A stretch of 64,000 nucleotides of DNA from JACOTV01 sp964579395 (lineage in GTDB: Bacteria; Patescibacteriota; Microgenomatia; UBA1406; GWC2-37-13): NCBI GenBank assembly GCA_964579395.1, contig CAZOFT010000001.1, positions 1-64,000 of the forward strand, read 5' to 3'. The notes under the pieces were generated by a model. The model worked only from the letters and a program-made list of their open reading frames with translations. It searched no databases and was not told where the DNA came from. The number at the start of each line of letters is the position of its first letter. Position 1 is the first letter of the stretch. Positions 23,850 through 31,941 of the stretch are shown piece after piece. A program made the translations under genes and the position numbers.

Positions 23850-24486
23850 AAATCTTTTTAACTCAAAATTAAAATTCAAGCTGTTGGTGGGAGTTGCCGC
23901 AGGTTTAGGATTTATTACACTTTCTTATGCTGTATTACGCCTGGACTCAAATTTGGGTACGCTCTATGTAATGACATCGGCTAAGTATTTTTACTCCTAC
24001 ATTTCACTTACAATTGCTACTGCAATTCTGTTTGGTATACAAATGAGCTTTTTAGTATCTCAGTGGTATACCTACGGTATCAAAAACATATTTGCACAGA
24101 GTGGTAGTGGATTAGGTGCAATTGTTAGTGTAATAGCATCAAGTTGTCCAGTATGTGGCGGTACAGTATTAAGCTTGCTTGCAACAGTGAGTGGGTTGAC
24201 GTTTCTATCTTCCTCAGGGCTTGAGCTTAAAATTATATCTTTTGTACTTATCTTAATTGCAACACTATATACGTATAGAAAATCACTACAAGCGACCTGC
24301 GATACATCAGGTTGTCCTGTACCTATACGTAGTGCTTTTACTAAATTATCCTATGTACCAGTAATAGGAATGCTGCTTCTGTTTACTGTAATTGATCTGC
24401 ACCTTTTCGCATCAGATACTATCACAGCAATAAATCCTGATATTCAAGATTACTCAGTATATTCTTGTACCACTGATCATGAATAA
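23839..24486 (+). CDS. Polytopic membrane protein with SSCPVCG motif
   Basis: This 215-aa protein has about five transmembrane helices. A conserved-looking SSCPVCGG sits at the start of the third helix (near residue 97), and a second cysteine pair lies in TCDTSGCPV (near 155). A CxxC in a membrane helix suggests redox or metal chemistry, for example thiol transfer across the membrane or metal-ion binding. The family is not firmly recognised. Its end overlaps the TVP38-like gene by 8 bp. Confidence 0.7.
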   Translation: MKSRNLFNSKLKFKLLVGVAAGLGFITLSYAVLRLDSNLGTLYVMTSAKYFYSYISLTIATAILFGIQMSFLVSQWYTYGIKNIFAQSGSGLGAIVSVIASSCPVCGGTVLSLLATVSGLTFLSSSGLELKIISFVLILIATLYTYRKSLQATCDTSGCPVPIRSAFTKLSYVPVIGMLLLFTVIDLHLFASDTITAINPDIQDYSVYSCTTDHE

Positions 24487-25123
24487 ACTCACTTTTCCAA
24501 AAAAATACGTGGTACTAGTGTGGCTTTTATTGTTAGTGGTTATAGTCTGGAAGTTACTTGAATTACAGATCCCAGTAACCGAGTATCCACAGCGGATAGC
24601 CGAATTCATTGAAAGATTCGGTGTCTGGGCACCTATTATATTTATTCTGCTGTTTGCAATAAGACCGTTTATCTTTTTTCCTGCTACTATTTTGAGCTTA
24701 TCAGCTGGACTATTGTTTGGAACATCTCGAGCAATACTTATATTACTCATCGCAGAAAACCTGAGTGCTTTTGTTTCATATAGTATTGGGAAGTACTTCG
24801 GTGCTGGAATTATTGAAAAGTATGATAAAGAGAATAAAATTATGAGTAGTTTTGAAAAGTACTTTCATACAAACGATTTTATAACTATTCTTAGTCTTCG
24901 TTTGATTTTTGCACCTTTTGATCTTGTAGGTTATGTAGCAGGTGCTAGTTCCATTTCATATAAGTCCTTTGCGCTAGCCACATTTGTGGGTATTATTCCA
25001 GGTTTGTTAATGTCTGCTTTCTTGGGTGGCTCAATAGCTAATCCCTACTATCTAGTTATAGCTGTCATACTATTTGTAATTGCACTAGTAGTATCTAAGT
25101 TTATTAAAAAAAGACACAAATGA
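24479..25123 (+). CDS. TVP38/TMEM64 (DedA-superfamily) membrane protein
   Basis: The 214-aa protein has the VTT/DedA-type core: an N-terminal helix, then FFPATILSLSAGLLFGTSRA, a reentrant region, and RLIFAPFDLVGYVAGASSIS followed by two C-terminal helices. Members are lipid scramblase or transporter-like. Pairs of TVP38 with a mercuric-reductase-like flavoenzyme are known in other bacteria, and the next gene is exactly that, overlapping by 4 bp. Confidence 0.9.
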   Translation: MNKLTFPKKYVVLVWLLLLVVIVWKLLELQIPVTEYPQRIAEFIERFGVWAPIIFILLFAIRPFIFFPATILSLSAGLLFGTSRAILILLIAENLSAFVSYSIGKYFGAGIIEKYDKENKIMSSFEKYFHTNDFITILSLRLIFAPFDLVGYVAGASSISYKSFALATFVGIIPGLLMSAFLGGSIANPYYLVIAVILFVIALVVSKFIKKRHK

Positions 25124-26502
25124 TGAAGCAATCCAAGATATTTGACTATCTAGTAATTGGTGCTGGCTCTGGCGGGTTACTAGTGGCCGTTGGTTTACAA
25201 AAGCTGGGCAAAAATGTTGCAGTTATTTCCAAAAATATTGGTGGGGACTGCACACACTATGGCTGTGTTCCATCAAAAAACCTTTTGCATCTGGCAGAAG
25301 AATACAGAGGCGTATCAGATGAGAACCAGAAAACCGAACTTAAGCGAACTGCTCTAAAAAAAGTACAAGCAATGGTGCATTCATTTAGTGAGGAAGAAAG
25401 CACATTGATTGCTGAAGATCATTATTTTAATGGTGCTGCTGAGTTTATAGATCCAAACACTGTGCAAGTTACGCATGATAATGGCTCAACACAGCGAATT
25501 CAGTTTCGGAAAAAGTGCGTTGTTGCCTCAGGTAGTAGTCCTGTGTGCACAACTATCAAAGGAGTGCCTTCAGAAAAGTTAATTACAAATGAAGAATTCT
25601 TTTACCTAAAGGAATTACCAAAATCTATTACTATCATTGGAGGTGGACCGATTGGTGCTGAATTAGCTACCGCCTGTGCCAGCTTTGGAGTTAAGACCTA
25701 CCTACTTTCTCGGGAATATCTCTCAAGAGAACCAAAAGAAATTGCGTCAAGAAGTTTGATTGCACTACAAAATTTGGGTGTCCAATACATTGCTGCACGA
25801 GCTGATCGTTTAGAAGACAAGAAACTGGTTCTTGAAGATGGAAGTACAATTCCTGAAACCGAGTATTACCTTGTAGCTGTAGGCAGAAAACCAAATACAC
25901 AGCTAAATCTAGAAAAAGCCAATATAGAGTATTCTGAAAAGGGAATTGTAATTGATAAAAATTTAGTAACAACCAACCCAGATATTTTTGCCATTGGTGA
26001 TTGTACACAAAGTCCACAGTTCACACATTTGGCTGCCAACCAGGGTAAATTTGTTTTGAAAAGACTCCTTATCCCATTTGCGAGAAAACGCATGAGGGCG
26101 CTACCACGGGTTACTTTTACAGCACCTCCTATTGCAAGTGTGGGTGCACTTGAAGAAGCTAAATACGATAAACAGTTTGTGCTTAATTTTTCAAAGCTTG
26201 ATCGAGCAATTACAAACTACGATAGAGATAGTTATGGTTTGGTAGTGGTGGATGTGCGTTCAGGAAGAATTAAAGGCGCGTCACTGTATGGAGACTTCAG
26301 TGAGAACTTGATTAGTGTATTTACACTGATTATTGATGAGCACATTCCAGTACTAAAATTATCAGATTTTATTACTCCATATCCTACTTATGGCAACATC
26401 TTTCATACACTGACCGTGGAATACTTGGGATATTTATCAAGCAGCTGGAAAAAACGTCCACTTAGCACATTTTTACAGATTGTACGTTATATATTCAAAT
26501 AA
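25120..26502 (+). CDS. Mercuric-reductase-like FAD pyridine nucleotide-disulfide oxidoreductase
   Basis: This 460-aa flavoenzyme has an N-terminal FAD-binding motif (LVIGAGSGGLLVAVG), the redox-active disulfide GGDCTHYGCVPSK (residues about 44-49), a central NAD(P)H-binding loop (ITIIGGGPIGAELATA) and the second FAD motif (IFAIGDCTQ). The C-terminal dimerisation domain is present (FTAPPIASVG) and ends with PYPTYGNIF in place of the HP motif of lipoamide dehydrogenases. It lacks the extra C-terminal cysteine pair of true MerA and an N-terminal metal-binding domain. A disulfide or persulfide reductase working with the glutaredoxin-like protein is at least as likely as mercury reduction. Confidence 0.9.
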   Translation: MMKQSKIFDYLVIGAGSGGLLVAVGLQKLGKNVAVISKNIGGDCTHYGCVPSKNLLHLAEEYRGVSDENQKTELKRTALKKVQAMVHSFSEEESTLIAEDHYFNGAAEFIDPNTVQVTHDNGSTQRIQFRKKCVVASGSSPVCTTIKGVPSEKLITNEEFFYLKELPKSITIIGGGPIGAELATACASFGVKTYLLSREYLSREPKEIASRSLIALQNLGVQYIAARADRLEDKKLVLEDGSTIPETEYYLVAVGRKPNTQLNLEKANIEYSEKGIVIDKNLVTTNPDIFAIGDCTQSPQFTHLAANQGKFVLKRLLIPFARKRMRALPRVTFTAPPIASVGALEEAKYDKQFVLNFSKLDRAITNYDRDSYGLVVVDVRSGRIKGASLYGDFSENLISVFTLIIDEHIPVLKLSDFITPYPTYGNIFHTLTVEYLGYLSSSWKKRPLSTFLQIVRYIFK

Positions 26503-26505
26503 CAG

Positions 26506-29091
26506 TTACTCTTTATTCTTTTCAAAAATATTGCTTGTCTGTTTATTATAAATTGATGAGATTTTACTAGAAATTAATTTTGCGCTCTGAATAGAATATT
26601 TAGCATGGCAATTATTTAGTATTTTATCTCTTATATCGGGTGCAGATTGAAAATTAAAGTTACTTATCTCCCCACTAAACGTAGCCTGTGGCTGCAAGGC
26701 ATTGATCTTCATATAAAAATTGTATGAAGGGATATTTGCCATCTGTCCTTTTTCTACTTCTGGAGCAAATACTGGTAGTAACTTGGCTTCATCCTTTGGA
26801 CTAGTTGTTCTGAAACAGATCAAAGTACCAGTATTACCGATGATTGTCTCAAGTAGATCGTTCTCTATTTGAACTGTGTTTTGATGAGCTAAGATCACGC
26901 TCAATCTATACTTACGTGCTTCAGAAAGAATCTGTGCAAACGACATCGTAGCAAAGTTCTGGAACTCATCTATATATAAGTAAAAGTCAGAACGTTTTTC
27001 TTCTGGTATATGTACTCTTCGTAAAGCAGTAAGCTGAATTTTGGCAGTTAATAGCCCTCCCAAGAAGTATGCAGTGTCTTCTCCTATCTTTCCTTTTGAG
27101 AGGTTACAGATCAAGATTTTCTTTTCATTCATGATTGTTTCAAAATCAAGTTTGCTCTCAGTTTGATTGAGAATATTTCTAGTCATGGCTGTAGTAAGAA
27201 ACCTGCCCAGTTTATTGGTAATAGGTGAGATCTGCTCTGCACGCTGAAATGATCCTTGCTTATCAAACTCATTCTTCCAGAAAGACTTCAAGATATCATC
27301 TTTTAGTAAGCTGGTTACTTTTTTGCGGTACTTCGAGTTGGTGAGGAGGTCATAAATGGTAAATAAGGTGGGTTTCTCTTGCTCAAGTGCCGTTAAGATT
27401 ACATTTCTCAAGATATGTTCCATTCTTGGTCCTGAATATCTTGGATCATAGAGTTTATGGAAAATTGAGATAAGCGTTGAAGTGATAAAATCCTTTTCTC
27501 GCTGAAGTTCAACATCAGATAATCCTTTAGGAATCTCTAGTACGTTTAAGCCTATTGGGAACTCAATATCATACGGATTAAAGTAAACTACATCTTTGAT
27601 TCTTTCTTCTGGAATAACACCTAGTAAACGCTCTGCTAGATCTCCGTGTGGATCAATAACAGCTAGTCCATTACCTTTTTGCATATCCTGATGGATCATG
27701 TGCATGAGCAAAGTGGTTTTTCCTGTTCCAGTTGCCCCAATGATATAGGCGTGTCTTCTTCGTTCCTCAAGAGTTAAGCCAATCGGAGTAGTAGTTTCTC
27801 CATAGGTATTGGTAGCAAAGGTAATATCTAGCTCAAGGTCATTTTTCTTGAGGCTAATAGGTGCAGGGAGTTTAGGACTTTTTACCTGTAGTAAGTCTTC
27901 TGTTTTTGTTGTAGCAGTATAAGGAAAATGATACAAAGCCGAAAGCTCATCTACCGATAAGATCATATTTCTTGTTAAGAATGGAAAGCGTGCTTTGAAT
28001 TGTGAGTAGTACAAATTATTTAGTGCTTTAGATCTAATAATCTTTGCTAGAGATCTTTTTATCTCCATGCCCTGATGAGGTGTGTTAAAAGTATCGAATG
28101 AGGCGGTAATACCTTTGAGGCGTTCAACTGCTTTTTCTTGAGAATGTGTCTGGATATGAATTCTGGCAGAGGTTTCAAATAATGGCTGAGTGATCTTATT
28201 GGCTATACTATTATATAGTTCTGTTTTTGTTGCACCTGGGCCATTAGAAGTATTCTTTGCCGTTGATCTGAATAACCAGACAGGAAAGGTTTCTTGAGTA
28301 TTACTAACTAGCCATGAAATGAGTGTCACAGGCGTTAAAGCAATGAATGCAACGGAACTTGCAAGTAAGTTCACTAGGTATCTTCCATTGTGCTGTTCTA
28401 TCAGGTCAGTAATGCCTTCATTGTTGAGAAACTTTTTAGTGATCGCATTAATAAAGCTGAGTGTCCCTGAGTGCGTGCTTTCATGAATTGATGAGCAAAC
28501 GAACTGAAGGCTAATTACTTCATCTGCTTGCAGCTTAGTCATGTGGGCTGTGAGATATGCCAGAGGGTCATATTGATTGAGCGTTTCTTGAGAAGCAATA
28601 GGATATATAAACAATTTCTTTAACTGTAACTCTCGGATCAAGGAGTACAACTTAGGATTACTTTGTACGTGGTCATCAACTTCTTTGATCTCAATACCAG
28701 GCAAATAAGCTAGTAAGGTTTTTCTAATGCTTGGAGCATCTTCAGCACCCACTCGTAAGATAAATCGGATACCATCATTTTTATTTGAAACCAATTCATA
28801 ACTGATACTCTTTGTTAAGCCAAGAAGTTTATCTCGCCAGTGATGAGGCTTCTCAAGTGAGTGTAGGATCGTAAATAGTTGTGCTGTAGATAATGGTGAT
28901 TTGAGTGTTCGAGCAGTCGGCTTGATTTCAAGGAATAAATACTTTCTGCTCAAGTATTTTTTTATACAGATGAGTTTGAGGCTGATCTTAAGGAGTAAAC
29001 ACCCCACCGCAATAGATAGCAAAATATAAATTGTTATTTCAGAGAATAAATAGGGCGGGAATATATTAGATATATCCACAGTATTTAGCAT
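26506..29091 (-). CDS. VirD4/TraG-like conjugative coupling ATPase
   Basis: The 861-aa protein has N-terminal membrane helices (about residues 14-50), a long mixed region with a further hydrophobic segment near 245-265, and a C-terminal ATPase of the VirD4/TraD class. Walker A is IIGATGTGKTTLLMHMI (near residue 450) and Walker B is FYLYIDEFQNFA (near 708), followed by SVILAHQNT. Coupling proteins bring the DNA-relaxase complex to the secretion channel. It sits apart from the other transfer genes, divergent from the recombinase operon and next to the cargo operon, whose last gene converges with it. Confidence 0.9.
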   Translation of the reverse strand: MLNTVDISNIFPPYLFSEITIYILLSIAVGCLLLKISLKLICIKKYLSRKYLFLEIKPTARTLKSPLSTAQLFTILHSLEKPHHWRDKLLGLTKSISYELVSNKNDGIRFILRVGAEDAPSIRKTLLAYLPGIEIKEVDDHVQSNPKLYSLIRELQLKKLFIYPIASQETLNQYDPLAYLTAHMTKLQADEVISLQFVCSSIHESTHSGTLSFINAITKKFLNNEGITDLIEQHNGRYLVNLLASSVAFIALTPVTLISWLVSNTQETFPVWLFRSTAKNTSNGPGATKTELYNSIANKITQPLFETSARIHIQTHSQEKAVERLKGITASFDTFNTPHQGMEIKRSLAKIIRSKALNNLYYSQFKARFPFLTRNMILSVDELSALYHFPYTATTKTEDLLQVKSPKLPAPISLKKNDLELDITFATNTYGETTTPIGLTLEERRRHAYIIGATGTGKTTLLMHMIHQDMQKGNGLAVIDPHGDLAERLLGVIPEERIKDVVYFNPYDIEFPIGLNVLEIPKGLSDVELQREKDFITSTLISIFHKLYDPRYSGPRMEHILRNVILTALEQEKPTLFTIYDLLTNSKYRKKVTSLLKDDILKSFWKNEFDKQGSFQRAEQISPITNKLGRFLTTAMTRNILNQTESKLDFETIMNEKKILICNLSKGKIGEDTAYFLGGLLTAKIQLTALRRVHIPEEKRSDFYLYIDEFQNFATMSFAQILSEARKYRLSVILAHQNTVQIENDLLETIIGNTGTLICFRTTSPKDEAKLLPVFAPEVEKGQMANIPSYNFYMKINALQPQATFSGEISNFNFQSAPDIRDKILNNCHAKYSIQSAKLISSKISSIYNKQTSNIFEKNKE

Positions 29092-29166
29092 GATTTATTA
29101 GATAATTTGAAACGAAGTATATCAAAATATATCTTGAAATGAAAGCAAAATAACAACAAAATACAG

Positions 29167-29213
29167 TTGACAACTATCTTCATCGAGATATATACTATCT
29201 CTATCGAGATAGT
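29167..29213 (+). promoter_or_regulatory. Promoter of the recombinase operon with two palindromic operators
   Basis: TTGACA (29167-29172), an 18-bp spacer and TATACT (29191-29196) form a near-consensus promoter. Two 16-bp palindromes, TATCTTCATCGAGATA (29175-29190) and TATCTCTATCGAGATA (29196-29211), differ at two bases and are 21 bp apart. The first fills the spacer; the second covers the -10 end and start site. A repressor bound here would shut the operon completely. Confidence 0.8.
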
Positions 29214-29225
29214 TATTTTTTAGAT

Positions 29226-29552
29226 ATGTTAAGCCAAGAATTGACACTTTTTGATATACCAGAAACTAAACTCCAGACAAAGAGTACTACTTCGACTGCT
29301 AAAAAGTTTGATATATCTCCTAAGCAATATGCTGCCCTGGATAAGTCACTATCTGCACTATATCCTACTCAGCAAGAACCTCAAACTGAGAAGGTAAAGA
29401 AGCATCTGGGTACTCTTGCAGGTGAGTTGTCAGATGAGCAAATCGAAGAATTAACTACTAAGTTTCAGTATTTAATTGATAGTTGGCTAGACGAGTTTGA
29501 GCGAAAAACATTTCAAGGCAGAACATTACAAGAAGTTTTAGGAGGCAAGTAA
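29226..29552 (+). CDS. Small protein preceding the recombinase, unknown
   Basis: The 108-aa protein begins MLSQELTLFDIPETK and is helical, with acidic residues and a C-terminal segment IDSWLDEFERKTFQGRTLQEV. No helix-turn-helix is clear. It is the first gene of the recombinase operon, with its stop one base before the recombinase ATG, so translation is likely coupled. It may be a recombination directionality factor or regulator of the neighbouring operators; this is inference from position. Confidence 0.65.
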   Translation: MLSQELTLFDIPETKLQTKSTTSTAKKFDISPKQYAALDKSLSALYPTQQEPQTEKVKKHLGTLAGELSDEQIEELTTKFQYLIDSWLDEFERKTFQGRTLQEVLGGK

Positions 29553-29553
29553 T

Positions 29554-31158
29554 ATGTACACCACAGATAAAAAAGAATTAAAAAACGCTGTCATTTATTT
29601 ACGTGTCTCTACAGAAGAACAGGTTGATAACTTTTCTCTTGATACTCAAGAAGATATTTGTCAAAAAGAAGCAATCAAGCGTGGTATTGAGATAGTAAAA
29701 GTTTTCCGTGAAGAAGGAAAGTCAGCTAAAACTATCACAGGCCGTCCTGTACTGATTGAGATGCTTGAGTATTGCAGAAAGAACAAGAAAAATATTGATG
29801 CCGTAATAGCTTATAGAGTAGATCGTATTTCTCGGCAAACTCAAGATTATTTAGCTATTCGTAGAAGGCTTACTGAGTGTGGGATAACTCTAATCTCAGC
29901 GACTGAGCCTACAGGTAATAGTCCAACAGAAAAGTTAGTTGAAACGATTTTGGCAGGTTTTGCTCAGCTAGATAATGATGTCAGAAGTGAGCGGACAAAG
30001 AACGGTATGAGAGCCAGATTTTTAGCAGGACTTCCCAGCGGTAAGGTTCCAGTAGGGTATGTGATGTCAGATGGTTTTGCTATGAAAGACCCTGAAAGAT
30101 GGGATCTTGTTAAAAAAGCTTGGGAGTTGATGGCTACTGGCACAAAGACCCTTAATGAGATTGCTGGTGAAATGAACACATGGGGTCTAAGAAATGTTGT
30201 TAGAGGTAAGGAGTGTTTATTTCGTCCTCAGACTACAAGTAAACTATTTAAGAATAAATTTTATGCAGGCATAATGGCATCAGAAAAGTATCCAGAAGAA
30301 ATTAAAGGGCAACACTTACCCATGATAACGATGGCACTCTATTATAAAGTGCAAAGCGTGATTGAAGGTAGAAACAATAGCATTGCTTCACCAATAGTGA
30401 AAAAGAACAGAAATAATCCTGATTTTCCTTTGAGGAGAATTGTGAAGTGTGGCAATTGCGGAGCACCTTTTACAGGTGCATGGAGTAAGGGCAGTACAGC
30501 TAGACATGCCTATTATTTTTGTAGAAACCGCTGTGGTAAGCCATCAGTTAAAGCATATACCCTTGATTTTTCCATGGTGGAATATTTAAAGAAGATTACA
30601 CCAAAACAAGAAACACTTGAGGCGTTTATATCCATGCTGAGAGGCAATTATTACAAACGAGTAACTATACTCCAACGAAAGAAAGAGACTGCGGACGGTG
30701 AATTAAAAAGACTCCAGAGCTTACGCCAAGCATTAGTAGAGAAAAATTTATCGGGAGTTTATAGTGATGAAATATTTAGAGAGCAAAATAAGCTCATTGA
30801 AGAGCAGATAACAAAAGTCGAGCTTACAAAGGATGATGCAGTGATTTCAAAATACAACCTAGAAGACGTTGTGAAGTTTATGAGAGATAAGTTTGCGGAT
30901 TTAGGAAATACCTATCAAGAATCTGATTTAGACCAGATAAAAGTGTTGTTGAGTTCGATATTCGCCTCAGAACTCACTTGGGACTACTTTAGCTTTTCGA
31001 ACTCTAAAATTAGCCCGATTTATCAATACATTTTCGACTTTGAGAGTGTTGATGTCTCCTTTGGTGACCCCTGCGGGATTCGAACCCGCGATTTTCGGGA
31101 TGAAAGCCCGACGTCCTGGGCCGCTAGACGAAGGGGCCAGCGACAGCCCTTATTATAG
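29554..31158 (+). CDS. Large serine recombinase (integrase) whose 3' end lies in tRNA-Glu
   Basis: The 534-aa protein has the resolvase domain with catalytic Ser19 (VIYLRVSTEEQ) and the conserved RxxR-type arginines in VDRISRQTQDY, then the recombinase domain (about 165-270), a zinc ribbon (CGNCGAPF and FCRNRCGKP, about 296-330), a coiled coil (about 365-430) and a C-terminal tail. The last residues from FGDP onward (GIRTRDFRDESPTSWAARR) are the antisense translation of tRNA-Glu, so they come from the host. The enzyme should integrate and excise this element at the tRNA. In the circle, the frame would continue into 45-197 instead. Confidence 0.95.
   Translation: MYTTDKKELKNAVIYLRVSTEEQVDNFSLDTQEDICQKEAIKRGIEIVKVFREEGKSAKTITGRPVLIEMLEYCRKNKKNIDAVIAYRVDRISRQTQDYLAIRRRLTECGITLISATEPTGNSPTEKLVETILAGFAQLDNDVRSERTKNGMRARFLAGLPSGKVPVGYVMSDGFAMKDPERWDLVKKAWELMATGTKTLNEIAGEMNTWGLRNVVRGKECLFRPQTTSKLFKNKFYAGIMASEKYPEEIKGQHLPMITMALYYKVQSVIEGRNNSIASPIVKKNRNNPDFPLRRIVKCGNCGAPFTGAWSKGSTARHAYYFCRNRCGKPSVKAYTLDFSMVEYLKKITPKQETLEAFISMLRGNYYKRVTILQRKKETADGELKRLQSLRQALVEKNLSGVYSDEIFREQNKLIEEQITKVELTKDDAVISKYNLEDVVKFMRDKFADLGNTYQESDLDQIKVLLSSIFASELTWDYFSFSNSKISPIYQYIFDFESVDVSFGDPCGIRTRDFRDESPTSWAARRRGQRQPLL
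31060..31070. repeat. Right attachment core (attR), TTTGGTGACCC
   Basis: Identical to the repeat at 45-55. It covers the CCA end and last acceptor bases of tRNA-Glu and is also the codon stretch FGDP of the recombinase. The tRNA stays complete after integration because the core carries its 3' end. Confidence 0.8.
31062..31138 (-). tRNA. tRNA-Glu(TTC), attachment target
   Basis: The minus strand folds as a full cloverleaf: acceptor GGCCCCT with AGGGGTC, D arm, anticodon stem TCGGG/CCCGA with loop CTTTCAT (anticodon TTC), and T arm GCGGG-TTCGAAT-CCCGC. CCA is encoded (31062-31064). Discriminator A is at 31065. Confidence 0.97.
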
Positions 31159-31198
31159 CAAACAATCCCGTCCCCGTCACGCGTAGTGCAAACACAAC

Positions 31199-31227
31199 TC
31201 GACATCTTTGAGAGGGATTGATATACT
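31199..31227 (+). promoter_or_regulatory. Promoter of the gene at 31236 (leaderless)
   Basis: TCGACA (31199-31204), a 17-bp spacer and TATACT (31222-31227) lie so that the start site falls at the ATG, eight bases after the -10 box. It is the first chromosomal promoter to the right of the tRNA. Confidence 0.65.
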
Positions 31228-31235
31228 CCTTGCTT

Positions 31236-31700
31236 ATGAAAGAACGATCTAGTGCCGGTACTGAGCGCGTATCTTCACTTCGAGATACACATCCTGAGGC
31301 TGCGGCATTTGTGATTGAGCATCACTATGCACTGCTTGAAGCAGTTGCCATGCGCGATGGGGGATACGAGCTTTACGGGAGAGAGGTTGAGCTATTGGCA
31401 CGATGGGACAAGGTGTGTGAGGTGGCGGGCAAGCAGGCCACGGCATTTCTGGCAAAACCGTCATTTGCAACGACGCAGGAAGCGGTCGGATGGGTACAGA
31501 CGCATGGGACATTTGTAGAAGATGCCCGACGCAAGCTGAACGAAATGAAAGCACTGTGCACGACCGGGGCAAATCGATATCGCCAAACCAGTGTACAGCC
31601 AGTGGACGCACTCTCACTCAACGAAGAAGCACTCCTTCGCACAGCCCGATGCGCTTCCCGCATGATCGGCCCTGACGCCTATCAGGCGCTCACACGCTAA
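31236..31700 (+). CDS. Unknown 154-aa helical protein
   Basis: Start chosen at 31236 (MKERSSAGTERVSS), directly after the -10 box; a further upstream in-frame ATG overlaps the promoter. The protein is soluble, helical and alanine-rich, with no recognised domain or motif. It is the first chromosomal gene beside tRNA-Glu and is followed by a small membrane protein gene on the same strand. Confidence 0.65.
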   Translation: MKERSSAGTERVSSLRDTHPEAAAFVIEHHYALLEAVAMRDGGYELYGREVELLARWDKVCEVAGKQATAFLAKPSFATTQEAVGWVQTHGTFVEDARRKLNEMKALCTTGANRYRQTSVQPVDALSLNEEALLRTARCASRMIGPDAYQALTR

Positions 31701-31740
31701 TCAAGCTTGCGCTGACCACGAAGCTTCTTTAGAATGAATT

Positions 31741-31941
31741 ATGGGTCGCTTCGTATTTGTACTGCAACAATCACCGATTACTGCTAAAAATGTATTTTGG
31801 GCTGTGTGGATGGTGGTATGTCTTCTTATAGCCGCGACACTGGGATGGGCTGGCTTGGTGTTCTACCTCACACTCACGGTATACGCATCTCTTCCGCGCA
31901 GCAAAGGAGAATTCAGCAGGCGACGCAAGTGGTGGTTTTAA
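31741..31941 (+). CDS. Small membrane protein
   Basis: This 66-aa protein has one or two hydrophobic helices (about residues 18-50: VFWAVWMVVCLLIAATLGWA) and a very basic C-terminal end (SRRRKWWF). No family is recognised. Its last four bases overlap the convergent gene at 31938. Confidence 0.5.
   Translation: MGRFVFVLQQSPITAKNVFWAVWMVVCLLIAATLGWAGLVFYLTLTVYASLPRSKGEFSRRRKWWF

Larger units (their letters stand above)
45..31070. mobile_element. Integrative and conjugative element in tRNA-Glu, carrying a DGR
   Basis: The boundaries are an 11-bp direct repeat, TTTGGTGACCC, at 45-55 and 31060-31070. The right copy is the CCA end and last acceptor bases of tRNA-Glu. Inside are a large serine recombinase next to the tRNA, a type IV secretion gene block, VirD4-like and VirB4 ATPases, an antirestriction protein, a toxin-antitoxin pair, a metal or redox operon and a diversity-generating retroelement. 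The whole interval is visibly richer in A and T than the DNA to the right of the tRNA. Excision between the two repeats would release a circle of 31,015 bp. No classical relaxase is recognisable. The right boundary is secure; the left rests on the repeat and on reading-frame phase. Confidence 0.85.

Noticed and set aside
25120..26502. Genuine mercuric reductase MerA and a mercury resistance operon
   Set aside because: No C-terminal vicinal cysteines, no N-terminal metal-binding domain, and no MerT, MerP or MerR-type gene; ArsR and glutaredoxin-like neighbours fit other roles.
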